Notes: generated from the sequence alone by a model not told the origin. A stretch of 64,000 bases of DNA from Bacteroidaceae bacterium (GCA_024398635.1 JAKSIV010000001.1:1-64000), one strand, 5' to 3'; counted from the stretch's first letter, positions 36,049-46,166 are shown. Program-made: numbers and translations.

Positions 36049-39000
36049 ATGAAAAGACTTGTAAGTTGGGCTGTCAGGAATCCGGTCACCGTTACAATGG
36101 CGGTGCTGGCCATCCTGCTGCTCGGAAAGATATCATATGACAGGCTGAGCGTGGAGCTGCTTCCAAGCATGAACAGTCCCCGTCTGTTTGTCGAGATAGA
36201 CGCCGGCGAGCGTCCGCCCGAAGAGATTGAGAAACAGTTCGTGCGCAGCATGGAGTCTCAGATTGCCCGTCAGAGTGACGTGCGCAATGTCTCATCGGTG
36301 GTTAAAGTGGGTACTGCCCGTATAACGGTGGAGTACGCATGGAGAAAGAATATGGACGAGGCTTTCCTGGATTTGGAGAAGGCAATGAGCAGCTTCAGCC
36401 AGGACAGCCGTGTGACAGACCTGAGGATTTCGCAGAAGGATCCCACCACCGCACCGATAATGATACTTGGATTCTCCAATCCGGATATCACCGATATGGC
36501 CGAGTTGCGCAAGATAGCCGATTCATACGTGTGCAATGAGCTCATGAGAGTGGAGGGCGTGGCCGATGTTTCGTTGGCTGGTGACGAGTTCACCAATCTG
36601 GTGATAGAGGCCGATCCTTATAAGCTTCAGGCTTTCAACATTACCATTGACAACATCTCGTCACGTATCCAGGAGAGTAATCAGAGGGTATCGGGCGGAA
36701 GAATATCGGAACAGGGTTTCCAGTATCTGGTAACAGGTTCCAATACACTGACCGATGAGACTGCATTCGGCAATATCATCGTGGGTTACCGTAATACCGA
36801 GACTACGCCGGGGCAGATAGGCGAGTTTGAATTGGCCAGCATGGCACCCATATACCTGCGTGATGTGGCTACCATACACTTTGAGAACCGTGAACCGGAG
36901 AATATAGTACGTGTAAACGGTAATCGCAGTATTGGCATCTCGATATTCAAGGAGATGGATTACAATACCGTCAAGGCGGTGGAGGGTATAAAGACAAGCC
37001 TTGTCAAGATACAGAAGTCGCTGCCGGGATATGAATTCAGGGTAATCAGTGACCAGGCCACCTTTATCAATAACTCCATAGGTGAGGTTAAGAACAGCGC
37101 CCTGCTGGGTGTCCTCCTGGCGGTGATAGTACTGTTCGTATTCCTGCGCAGGGTGGGGACAACGCTTATCGTTGCGGTTTCCATTCCCGTATCCATTATA
37201 GCCACTTTCAACCTGATGTTCTTCAGCGGACTCACAATCAATATTCTGACGTTGGGAGGATTGGCGTTGGGTGCAGGTATGCTTGTGGATAATGCCATTG
37301 TCGTTATCGAGAGCATATTCAGGAACCAGGAACGTGGGCTTTCGGTACGTGACGCTGCAATTACCGGTACCTCCGAGGTGGGTGGTGCGGTTACGGCATC
37401 AACACTTACCACAATTGTGGTGTTCCTGCCTATCGTATATCTGCATGGCGCTACCGGCGAACTGTTCAAGGATGAGGCATGGACCGTTACGTTCTCACTG
37501 CTTTCATCACTGTTCGTAGCTATTCTGGTTATACCTACGCTGTATGAGCGTATATTCTCACGTAAGAAGGTTAAGCCCCTCAAGAACTTCAGTTCGGTTA
37601 ACATCAAGAGCTACGCCGGATTCCTAAAGAAACTGGTGGGTTGGCGCTGGTTGGTAATATTGCTGTCGGTGATCCTGGTTGCCGGCACGGTATTCCTGTT
37701 GCCGTATGTAGGCACGGAGTTCATGCCCAAGACCGATTCCAATACCATAAACGTAAAGGTCCGTATGGCCGAGGGTACAAGCCTTGAGCGTACATCGTCC
37801 ACACTTGAAAACCTTGAGAATCTTGTGTTTGATCTGTCCGAAGACCCCGAATGCGTGATTTACACTCATGTGGGACCGGGTGCATCATCCCAGAACATGG
37901 ATTTTGAGGGAGAGAATACCGCAACCATGAAGATACAGCTCTCCAAGGCATCGGCCGTTACTCCCGATTATCTTACCGAGGTGCTTTCGGTCTATATCGA
38001 CGGAGTAGAGGGTATGGAACTCTCATTCACTCAGGATGACAACTCCCTGAGTTCGATGATGGGTACCGAGGACGCTCCGCTGGTAGTGGAGATCAAGGGT
38101 GAGGACCTGGATCTGCTGGCCGCTCTTACCAACCAGGTTAAGGCTGCCGTAGACTCCATTGACTGTCTTTATAACGTAGAGAGCTCTTTGGCAGGCGGTG
38201 CTCCGGAGATTATCATAACCGTGGACCGCGCCATAGCCGGTATGAACAATATCAACGTATCCACCATAATCACCCAGATACAGCAGCATCTGGCCGGACG
38301 TGAAGCCGGACAGATGGATTACAAGGGCGATATGAGGAATATAAGCATCAAGGTTCCCGGCGTTTCGCTGTCTGATTTGAACAGCATGGTAATTACATCG
38401 GGCCAGAAAGACTTCCGCCTGATAGAGCTTGCTCAGATAAGCGAAAGTACTGCCCCCAAGGAGATTTACCGTCTCAATCAGAACCGTGTAACCCGTGTTA
38501 CGGCCGATATAGATGAGTCCGTATCACTTGATAAGGCGGCACAGCGCACAAGAGATGCGGTTCGTGGCATTGAACTGCCGCAGAACTACTCCATTACCGT
38601 AACCGGTGAGGAGGAGCGTCGTGCGGAATCCATGAACAGCCTGCTGCTGGCACTGCTGCTGTCAATTGTACTGGTATATATGGTGATGGCATCGCAGTTT
38701 GAATCACTGTTGCATCCGTTCACCATCCTGCTTACCATTCCTCTGGCTTTGGTGGGTGCGGTACTGATGTTCCTGGCAACGGGTATAACAGTGAATATAA
38801 TGGGTATCATAGGTATGGTGATGCTGGCCGGTATCGCGGTCAACAACTCCATCATACTGGTAGACCGCATAGGACAGCTTAAGGATTCCGGATTGAGTCT
38901 GACTGACGCCATTGCCGAAGCAGGCCAGCAGCGTATCCGTCCTATCCTTATGACCAGTCTTACCACAATCCTGGCACTTGTGCCCATGGCATTGGGAATA

Positions 39001-39141
39001 GGCGAGGGCGCATCATTGAGCTCTCCTATGGCCATTGCCGTGATTGGCGGTCTGGTCACCTCGACACTGCTGAGTCTTGTGTTGATACCGTGTGTGTATT
39101 ATGTATTTGAAAGCGCCAAAATAAGAATCACCGGAAAATGA
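36049..39141 (+). CDS. RND efflux pump, HAE1 type
   Basis: The 1030-aa pump has 12 membrane helices in two halves with two large periplasmic loops. Proton-relay positions are GMLVDNAIVVIES in helix 4 and AVNNSIILVDR in helix 10, the usual pattern for the HAE1 branch. It uses the proton gradient to push substrates into the TolC duct. Its last 4 nt (ATGA) overlap the start of the RND-ABC fusion, so translation is coupled and the two RND chains may form a heteromer, as in MdtB-MdtC. Confidence 0.95.
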   Translation: MKRLVSWAVRNPVTVTMAVLAILLLGKISYDRLSVELLPSMNSPRLFVEIDAGERPPEEIEKQFVRSMESQIARQSDVRNVSSVVKVGTARITVEYAWRKNMDEAFLDLEKAMSSFSQDSRVTDLRISQKDPTTAPIMILGFSNPDITDMAELRKIADSYVCNELMRVEGVADVSLAGDEFTNLVIEADPYKLQAFNITIDNISSRIQESNQRVSGGRISEQGFQYLVTGSNTLTDETAFGNIIVGYRNTETTPGQIGEFELASMAPIYLRDVATIHFENREPENIVRVNGNRSIGISIFKEMDYNTVKAVEGIKTSLVKIQKSLPGYEFRVISDQATFINNSIGEVKNSALLGVLLAVIVLFVFLRRVGTTLIVAVSIPVSIIATFNLMFFSGLTINILTLGGLALGAGMLVDNAIVVIESIFRNQERGLSVRDAAITGTSEVGGAVTASTLTTIVVFLPIVYLHGATGELFKDEAWTVTFSLLSSLFVAILVIPTLYERIFSRKKVKPLKNFSSVNIKSYAGFLKKLVGWRWLVILLSVILVAGTVFLLPYVGTEFMPKTDSNTINVKVRMAEGTSLERTSSTLENLENLVFDLSEDPECVIYTHVGPGASSQNMDFEGENTATMKIQLSKASAVTPDYLTEVLSVYIDGVEGMELSFTQDDNSLSSMMGTEDAPLVVEIKGEDLDLLAALTNQVKAAVDSIDCLYNVESSLAGGAPEIIITVDRAIAGMNNINVSTIITQIQQHLAGREAGQMDYKGDMRNISIKVPGVSLSDLNSMVITSGQKDFRLIELAQISESTAPKEIYRLNQNRVTRVTADIDESVSLDKAAQRTRDAVRGIELPQNYSITVTGEEERRAESMNSLLLALLLSIVLVYMVMASQFESLLHPFTILLTIPLALVGAVLMFLATGITVNIMGIIGMVMLAGIAVNNSIILVDRIGQLKDSGLSLTDAIAEAGQQRIRPILMTSLTTILALVPMALGIGEGASLSSPMAIAVIGGLVTSTLLSLVLIPCVYYVFESAKIRITGK

Positions 39142-42100
39142 GCACTTCCAGCAAGTCATTTATTGACCGTAGGGTAACTATATGCATGCTTCTGGTGGCT
39201 TTGACGCTGCTGGGCTATTTCTCGTACAAGCAGTTGCCGGTTGAGCTGCTGCCCAATACGGAACTGCCTCAGCTATACATTACCGCCAATTCCCGTAGTG
39301 ACCTCACTCCGTCCTACATGGAGCAGCAGGTGGTGATCCCGCTTGAGGGAGCCATAAGCGCCGTGGGAGGTGTGGAGAATATGGAATCGACGGTTTCCGG
39401 CCGACAGGGTTCCATCAGGGTTGACTTCAAGAGAGGTACCAATCTCAAGATGACAACCGTGAAACTGCAGGAGAAGATAAGTTCCATCCGGGGCGATTTC
39501 CCGACCGATGTCACTGTCAATGTCCAGCAGGCTAACCTGAATGGCATAAGCAACCAGTTCATGTCACTCCAGGTGCGCGGATCGGGCGGTGTAGACCGTC
39601 TGAGAGCCATTGTGGACAAGGATGTGGTACCGCGTTTGGAGAGCATCGACGGAATAGCCGGCGTTACGGTATACGGAGGACGTGTCAAGTCGATCGAGAT
39701 ACGCTCCAATACGGAGGCTATGGAGGCATTGCACATTTCCAACTCGCAGATAAGCCAGGCATTGAGCCAGTATAATCAGGAGCGTACGTTCCTGGGCTTT
39801 ATCAGTGAGCCTGACAGAAAGTATTTCGTGCAGCTTGACGCCAACTACGATGACGTATCACAGGTGGAGAATCTGGTCGTTGCCCAAGGTCCTATTTATC
39901 TTAAGAACGTAGCAACTGTCTTCTTTGACTACAAGGAGGAGACAACCATAAGCCGTGTCAACGGTATGGATGCCATATCGGTCTCTCTGGTCAACGGGGC
40001 GGGCGAGAACCTGCTTAACCTCTCCAAGAGAACCCTCAAGCGTATCGATGAAGTCAACCGTGAGATAGCCGCACAGGATATGCAGCTTGTGGTACAGTCA
40101 AATTCGGCTGACCAGATAAGCAACAACATATCACAGATAGTCAAACTGGCTCTGATAGGCGGCTTGCTGGCTATACTGGTACTGTGGTTCTTCCTGCGTA
40201 ACTTCAGTCTGGTATTCTTTATAGCACTGTCTATTCCGGTTTCGATATTATCGGCCTTCAACGTATTCTATGCTGCCGGCATATCCATCAATACCCTTAC
40301 TCTTATAGGTATGGCTCTGGCCATAGGTATGTTGCTGGACAGCAGTATCGTGGTGCTGGAGAATATTTACCGTCTTGCATCCATGGGAATGCCGCCGCGA
40401 CTGGCGGCGCTGCAGGGTGTCAAGGAGGTGCGCAAGGCCCTTATAGCATCTACGCTCACCACCATCACGGTGTTCCTGCCGTTTGTCTTTTCGGATGAGC
40501 CGATGATAAAGCTGCTGGGCAGAAATATCGGCTTCTCAATCATATCTACGCTGATATTCTCGCTTATGGTGGCTGTCACGTTCATACCTATGGCTACAGC
40601 TGCCATGATGGAGCGCGGAGGCGGAGGCAACAGCGTCTTCTTCAAGAAGATGTCCATACATGACCGTCCGTTGCAGATGTATTCCACGCTGCTCAAGACC
40701 TGTCTGCGTAAGCCGGGCCCGACTGTGGGTACAGCTGTTGCAGTTCTGGTCATTGCCTTCATATTCGCTTTGTCCCGCAATACCGGACAGAACCGTCAGG
40801 TGGACAGTGACCGTGTCAACGTGAATATAACCATGCCTACCGGCAGTACCCTGGATGATACTGATGAGGCAACCGCAATGCTTGAGGCGCGTCTGGACAG
40901 CTTTAAACTTAAGAAAGATGTCATAAGCCGTATTCAGGAGGAGCAGGCCTCAATCACCGTTACCCTTCAGGACGGTTACAACAAGAAGGGCGGAATGACC
41001 ATAAGCCAGATTGTAGAACATCTGAGCGATGAGCTGGCGCTTGAGAATGAAATCGATGTCCGCGTGACGGCAGGCTATGCCCGCGGAAATCAGAATGCAT
41101 CAGGATTAAGTTCACTGACACGTTTCATGAGCGTGCTGGGCGTGGGTGACAATACTGAGAGAATAGTTGTCAAGGGTTCCGATACAGAGACTATGCGTAT
41201 AGTATCCAATAACCTGAGATACTATCTGGAGCAGCTGGAGTTTGTGCGTGACGTACGCGTGGACAATCCCGGCGGCCGCCGTGAGGTTCAGCTTACGTTT
41301 GATCCTGTGGCTATGGCATCGTACAACATATCCTCATCGGCCATAACACAGGCTTTGAACTCCCTTAACCGTTCTACCAGCACCGGAGCCAGCTTCAAGG
41401 TGGGTACCGATGAGTATGACATAGTCATAATGGAAGACCTGACCGAAGAAGAGGAGGAGATGAGGGCTTGGGAAAAGACTCTGGATGATTTGCGTCGCGT
41501 CACCGTGACCGATGCCAACGGCGGAATCCATGAGCTCCAGCAGATAGCCAATATCCGTCTGAGCCGCGGTCCGTCGGAGGTACGTCGTGTAAACCGTGAC
41601 CGCCGCGTGAATGTGACCTACGCCATCTCGCAGAGCGAAGACCTGCCCAAGGATGTGCTGGACGGTTACCATGACCAGATTGATGACCTGATTGCCAATT
41701 ATAACCTGCCATCGGGACTGGCACTTGAGGTCCAGCGCGGTGATGACTCCACCAGTGAGTTCAAGTTCCTGATATTGGCGTCGATCATACTGATATTCAT
41801 GATACTGGCATCGGCATTCGAGTCACTTACCACACCTGTGGTGCTGCTGTTCTCCATACCGCTGGCAGCTATCGGTTCACTTCTGGCATTGCTGCTGTCC
41901 GGTAACAGCCTTATGAATGCCAATACGCTGACGGGATTCCTTATCCTGCTTGGTATTGTTGTCAACAACGGTATCATACTGATTGACTACTCGTCGACGT
42001 TGCGTCGCAGAGGCTACAGTCGTATGCGTGCAATCATGGCCAGCGGTTATTCGCGCCTGAGACCTATCTGCATAACTACCATCACCACTATCGTAACGCT

Positions 42101-43847
42101 TATCCCGATGGCTATGGGTGATAATGAGTATGCAGGTGCAATCGGTGCCCCGTTCGCATTGACCGTGATTGGCGGTCTGACCTTCTCGGCCATACTTACA
42201 CTCCTGCTTATTCCTACGCTCTACATCTCGTTTGAGAATATGAGGGCTTGGTATAAGGGGCTGGGACGTTACACCCATATCCTGCATATCATACTCTTTG
42301 CAGTGGGTCTGACCGTGATCTTTACAAGCGTAAGGGGTATATTCATGATACTCCTTTACATAATCGTACTGGCTCTTGTAATACCAGGCGTCACATACTT
42401 TATAAAGAGTTCTGTAAGGTTTGCACGCAAGGATATAGTCAAACCGGGCGAGCCCATTGTTATTGAGGTGCGTAACCTGGTTAAGGTATATGACTGGTAC
42501 AGCCTGTTCCTGCGTCAGTGGCGTAGCGGACTGAACATACGCCGCAGGCTGGGACTTTCACGCAGCTTCCATCACGCAAAGGATTTTGTAAGCCTGCTGT
42601 GGCAGGTGGTGGTATTCGGCTATACGGGCTATCTGGCAGGGTGGTACTTTGAGAAGGAGTTCTGGATACTTCTTATGACCATCATCACGCTGGCCGGCGT
42701 AAACAATATCCTCAAGGCCGTTCTTGAATATATCGGATACAAATTCAAGAGTGGGGCAAAGGCGGTGTCAGTCATTCGGAAGATACTTTACTGGCTGTTG
42801 CCCATATGCGCGATGATATTCCTTAGCCATAAGATTGAGAGCAAGGGATTCATGGTGTTTATTGCTGTCGTCTGGATACTTGGACTCTGCATCAGCAAGA
42901 CATCCGATTACCTCTACGCAAACAATATAAACGTGGAGCGTCTCAAGGGCGAGACAGCCGGATTGAGGCGTGCATGGTTCGTGTTCGTAAAGAGCATTCC
43001 TATCATAGGAAAGCGCAAGAAACCGTTCAAAGCCCTGCGTGGTGTGACATTCGAGATCCACAGCGGTATGTTCGGCCTTCTTGGTCCTAACGGAGCCGGT
43101 AAATCCACGTTCATGCGTATCGTGACCGGTATCCTGCGTCAGAGTTACGGAACTGTGTTCATCAACGGTATGGATACTCTCAAGTACAGGGAGGAGTTGC
43201 AGAGCCTTATCGGTTTCCTGCCTCAGGAGTTCGGTATGTACGAATCCATGAGTGCATGGGATTTCCTGAATTACCAGGCCATCCTGAAGGGCATTACCGA
43301 TGAGAAGGTACGCAATGATAGACTTGAGTATGTGCTTACATCGGTACACATGTACGAGCAACGCAACTCGGAGATAGGTTCGTTCTCGGGCGGTATGAAG
43401 CAGCGTATAGGTATCGCGCTTATCCTGCTTAACCTACCGCGTATCCTTGTGGTCGATGAGCCTACTGCAGGTCTTGACCCCCGTGAGCGTATCAGGTTCC
43501 GTAACCTTCTGGTTGAATTGAGCCGTGACCGTATCGTGATATTCTCGACGCATATCATTGAGGATATCGCAAGTTCATGTAATCAGGTGGTTGTTATTGA
43601 AAAGGGTTCGCTCAAGTACTTTGGACTGCCTTCCGAGATGATCAATCTGGCCAAGGATAAGGTTTGGCTGTTTGATGTCGAGGCATCACGTCTGGCCGAA
43701 CTTGACGAGAAACTTATTGCAAACCATATCCAGGACGGTGACAAGATCAAGGTCCGTTACATTTCGCCCACGTGCCCGTGGCCGGGTGCCGAACTTGCCG
43801 AACCCAACCTGGAGGATGCATACCTGTGCCTATTGAAAAATCTTTAA
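39138..43847 (+). CDS. RND pump fused to an ABC ATPase (split nucleotide-binding domain)
   Basis: The 1569-aa chain starts with a full HAE1-type RND pump (1 to about 1045; helix 4 GMLLDSSIVVLENI, helix 10 VVNNGIILIDY). Two extra helices follow (about 1057-1100), then an ABC ATPase. The first ATPase strand is at 1107-1120 (IVIEVRNLVKVYDW). About 175 residues with four likely membrane helices intervene, and the domain resumes at about 1297 (FKALRGVTFEI). Walker A GPNGAGKS is at 1316-1323, signature FSGGMKQR from 1416, Walker B ILVVDE at 1436-1441, H-loop His1472. All catalytic motifs are intact. The open reading frame is unbroken, so this is not two genes. The following gene is an ABC-2 permease, its likely partner. 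Confidence 0.9.
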   Translation: MSTSSKSFIDRRVTICMLLVALTLLGYFSYKQLPVELLPNTELPQLYITANSRSDLTPSYMEQQVVIPLEGAISAVGGVENMESTVSGRQGSIRVDFKRGTNLKMTTVKLQEKISSIRGDFPTDVTVNVQQANLNGISNQFMSLQVRGSGGVDRLRAIVDKDVVPRLESIDGIAGVTVYGGRVKSIEIRSNTEAMEALHISNSQISQALSQYNQERTFLGFISEPDRKYFVQLDANYDDVSQVENLVVAQGPIYLKNVATVFFDYKEETTISRVNGMDAISVSLVNGAGENLLNLSKRTLKRIDEVNREIAAQDMQLVVQSNSADQISNNISQIVKLALIGGLLAILVLWFFLRNFSLVFFIALSIPVSILSAFNVFYAAGISINTLTLIGMALAIGMLLDSSIVVLENIYRLASMGMPPRLAALQGVKEVRKALIASTLTTITVFLPFVFSDEPMIKLLGRNIGFSIISTLIFSLMVAVTFIPMATAAMMERGGGGNSVFFKKMSIHDRPLQMYSTLLKTCLRKPGPTVGTAVAVLVIAFIFALSRNTGQNRQVDSDRVNVNITMPTGSTLDDTDEATAMLEARLDSFKLKKDVISRIQEEQASITVTLQDGYNKKGGMTISQIVEHLSDELALENEIDVRVTAGYARGNQNASGLSSLTRFMSVLGVGDNTERIVVKGSDTETMRIVSNNLRYYLEQLEFVRDVRVDNPGGRREVQLTFDPVAMASYNISSSAITQALNSLNRSTSTGASFKVGTDEYDIVIMEDLTEEEEEMRAWEKTLDDLRRVTVTDANGGIHELQQIANIRLSRGPSEVRRVNRDRRVNVTYAISQSEDLPKDVLDGYHDQIDDLIANYNLPSGLALEVQRGDDSTSEFKFLILASIILIFMILASAFESLTTPVVLLFSIPLAAIGSLLALLLSGNSLMNANTLTGFLILLGIVVNNGIILIDYSSTLRRRGYSRMRAIMASGYSRLRPICITTITTIVTLIPMAMGDNEYAGAIGAPFALTVIGGLTFSAILTLLLIPTLYISFENMRAWYKGLGRYTHILHIILFAVGLTVIFTSVRGIFMILLYIIVLALVIPGVTYFIKSSVRFARKDIVKPGEPIVIEVRNLVKVYDWYSLFLRQWRSGLNIRRRLGLSRSFHHAKDFVSLLWQVVVFGYTGYLAGWYFEKEFWILLMTIITLAGVNNILKAVLEYIGYKFKSGAKAVSVIRKILYWLLPICAMIFLSHKIESKGFMVFIAVVWILGLCISKTSDYLYANNINVERLKGETAGLRRAWFVFVKSIPIIGKRKKPFKALRGVTFEIHSGMFGLLGPNGAGKSTFMRIVTGILRQSYGTVFINGMDTLKYREELQSLIGFLPQEFGMYESMSAWDFLNYQAILKGITDEKVRNDRLEYVLTSVHMYEQRNSEIGSFSGGMKQRIGIALILLNLPRILVVDEPTAGLDPRERIRFRNLLVELSRDRIVIFSTHIIEDIASSCNQVVVIEKGSLKYFGLPSEMINLAKDKVWLFDVEASRLAELDEKLIANHIQDGDKIKVRYISPTCPWPGAELAEPNLEDAYLCLLKNL

Positions 43848-43860
43848 AAGGAATTGAACG

Positions 43861-44577
43861 ATGTCAGCATTAGATACATTTAAATCATTCGCCAAGTTGT
43901 GCGGTTACAACATGAGGATAATATTCTCCGGCAAGTTCATATGGTTCCTGCTGGTGGGCCTGGCCCTGTTCTTCTTCCTTATGTTTGCCGCCGCGTCAGG
44001 GGGAGCGGAGTTGAGCCATGAGATGGTATACAGCCAGTTGGTCATTCCCGGTCTTCTGCTGGTGTTCTATCCGGCATGTTTCGGTATCCAGAACGATGCC
44101 GATCACCGTATCTTGGAGCTTCTGTTCGGTATACCTAACTACATGTACAAGGTGTGGCTGTTCCGCCTGGTGATGATTTATGTCGAGGTGTACCTTATAC
44201 TTGTGGTTTATGCCTTCCTGGCCAGAATCCTGCTCTATCCGGTGCAGCCGTTCTCAATGGCGGCTAATCTTATGCTTCCGGTCATGCTTTTCGGTAATCT
44301 GGCATTCCTGTACTCCACGCTCATACGCAACGGAAACGCCGCAGCCGTACTCTCCGTACTCACGGTTATACTGGCTTTGATATTGGGCAATATCCAGTTG
44401 GTTGAGAATAAGGTATGGGATGTCACAATCAATCCGTATGAGGAGCCCGAGAACATCAACGCCGCCATATGGAGCGTAATACTGCTCAAGAACCGCATCC
44501 TGATGATAGTGGCGGCAATCATATTTTTGATGTCAGGCTTGCTTGGTTTGCAGAACCGCGGCAAGTTCTTAGGCTAA
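43861..44577 (+). CDS. ABC-2 type permease, probable partner of the fused ATPase
   Basis: The 238-aa membrane protein has six likely helices (IWFLLVGLALFFFLMFAAA first, IVAAIIFLMSGLLGL last) and a cytoplasmic part with NDADHRILELLFGIPN, typical of ABC-2 permeases without extra domains. It lies 13 nt after the RND-ABC fusion and has no other free ATPase next to it. It is the last gene of the locus and is followed by a terminator-like hairpin. Confidence 0.88.
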   Translation: MSALDTFKSFAKLCGYNMRIIFSGKFIWFLLVGLALFFFLMFAAASGGAELSHEMVYSQLVIPGLLLVFYPACFGIQNDADHRILELLFGIPNYMYKVWLFRLVMIYVEVYLILVVYAFLARILLYPVQPFSMAANLMLPVMLFGNLAFLYSTLIRNGNAAAVLSVLTVILALILGNIQLVENKVWDVTINPYEEPENINAAIWSVILLKNRILMIVAAIIFLMSGLLGLQNRGKFLG

Positions 44578-44584
44578 AATTATT

Positions 44585-44653
44585 TTTGGATAATATTCCA
44601 GTAAATATTAACTTTGGCATATCGGTCACGCAGGGTGGTCGATATGCTTTTTT
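44585..44653 (+). promoter_or_regulatory. Promoter immediately followed by a terminator-like hairpin, upstream of pepD
   Basis: TTTG (44585-44588), 20 nt, TAACTTTG (44609-44616) fits the consensus. Right after it GCATATCG (44618-44625) and CGATATGC (44641-44648) form a perfect 8-bp stem followed by a run of T. The hairpin could end the export-locus transcript; if the promoter is real, the same hairpin lies at the start of the pepD leader and could act as an attenuator. Confidence 0.55.
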
Positions 44654-44681
44654 ATCGTATAACCAATTAAAAACTGAGAAT

Positions 44682-46163
44682 ATGACTATCAAGGATTTAC
44701 AGCCCAAGATCGTTTGGGATAACTTTTACGGTATAACCCGCCAGCCGCGTCCGTCAAAGCATGAGGAGAAGATCCGTGCATGGCTTCTGGACTGGGCCAA
44801 GCAGCATAATATCGAGGCTTTTGCCGATGAGACCGGAAACGTGATCATGCGCAAACCCGCAACTCCCGGCATGGAGAACCTGAAGGGTGTCATCATGCAG
44901 GGCCATATGGATATGGTTCCCCAGAAGAATGCCGATGTAAAGCATGACTTTGAGAAGGACCCCATTGAGACCTGGGTAGACGGTGAGTGGCTCAAGGCTA
45001 AGGGTACTACACTCGGTGCCGATAACGGTCTGGGCGTAGCTCTGGCTCTGTCAGTGCTGGAGTCAAAGGATATCAAACATGGTCCGCTGGAACTGCTGGT
45101 TACCTATGATGAGGAGACCGGTATGACCGGTGCAAATCTCCTTAAGCCGGGCGTACTCAAGGGCGATATACTGCTCAATCTGGACTCAGAGACCGAGGGC
45201 GAACTCTATATCGGTTGTGCCGGTGGTCTGGATGTTTCAATCCTGGGCAAGTATGAGTGCAAGCCGGAGCCCAAGGGTTGGCTCTGCTACAGCCTGGCTG
45301 TCAAGGGATTCCAGGGCGGACACTCAGGTATGGATATCATCCTGTGCCGTGCCAATGCAAACAAGGTAGGCGCGCGCGTAATGTACGCTTTGCTTACCAA
45401 GGCCGATGTCAAGCTGATTGACATGGAGGGCGGCACGCTGCGTAACGCAATCCCGCGTGAGTGCTTTGCAACCGTTTACGTTGATCCCGCCAAGCTGGAT
45501 GTTGCCAAGAAGGTAGTGGCCGATGTATTTGCCGAGGTAAAGGCAGAGTATGCTGCAACCGATCCGGGCTGCAACTATGTGTTTGAGCCTTATCAGTGCG
45601 CTCCGGGTGAGACCTGTGATCCCGATGAGTGCCTGTATGTAGAGGAGGGTACAGCCTTGCGTTACATAGAGACTATCTTGGCTTGTCCCGATGGAGTGGA
45701 GCGCATGAGCGATCAGATGCCCGGTCTTGTTGAGACATCGAACAATATGGCCATGGTCAAGATATATAAAGGTGAGTTCTTTATCGTGAACCTGCTGCGC
45801 AGCTCGGTTGATACAGCCAAGGAGCTGTTGGCATTGCGTATGAAGAGCTTGGGCGATCTGGCCGGCTGCAAGGTTGAGCTTGCCGGAGGTTATTCAGGTT
45901 GGGCTCCCAATGCTTCATCACCCATTCTGCACGTAATGAAGACAGAGTACAAGAAGATGTTCGGCACCGAGCCCAAGGTTATGGCAATCCATGCCGGTCT
46001 TGAGTGCGGTATCCTGAGCGGAGCTTATCCCCACTGGGATATGGTATCGTTCGGCCCGACACTTCTGAGCCCCCATTCACCCGACGAGCGCTGCTACATC
46101 CCGTCAGTCCAGAAAGTCTGGGACTACCTGAAAACAGTGTTGGCTGCAATACCTAAAAAGTAA
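44682..46163 (+). CDS. pepD: Aminoacyl-histidine dipeptidase (M20C)
   Basis: The protein is 493 aa from the ATG at 44682; upstream in-frame sequence runs through the terminator hairpin and is not protein-like. It is a two-zinc cytosolic peptidase cleaving X-His and other dipeptides. Metal and catalytic residues are visible in MQGHMDMVP (His75, Asp77), GADNGLGVAL and YDEETGMTGA, and the lid domain starts near GGHSGMD. Length fits the PepD family. It is followed by a strong terminator. Confidence 0.95.
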   Translation: MTIKDLQPKIVWDNFYGITRQPRPSKHEEKIRAWLLDWAKQHNIEAFADETGNVIMRKPATPGMENLKGVIMQGHMDMVPQKNADVKHDFEKDPIETWVDGEWLKAKGTTLGADNGLGVALALSVLESKDIKHGPLELLVTYDEETGMTGANLLKPGVLKGDILLNLDSETEGELYIGCAGGLDVSILGKYECKPEPKGWLCYSLAVKGFQGGHSGMDIILCRANANKVGARVMYALLTKADVKLIDMEGGTLRNAIPRECFATVYVDPAKLDVAKKVVADVFAEVKAEYAATDPGCNYVFEPYQCAPGETCDPDECLYVEEGTALRYIETILACPDGVERMSDQMPGLVETSNNMAMVKIYKGEFFIVNLLRSSVDTAKELLALRMKSLGDLAGCKVELAGGYSGWAPNASSPILHVMKTEYKKMFGTEPKVMAIHAGLECGILSGAYPHWDMVSFGPTLLSPHSPDERCYIPSVQKVWDYLKTVLAAIPKK

Positions 46164-46166
46164 AAA

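Noticed and set aside
44469..44681. N-terminal extension of pepD
   Set aside because: The extra 71 codons overlap the end of the ABC-2 permease and a terminator hairpin; the ATG at 44682 begins at the conserved PepD N-terminus.
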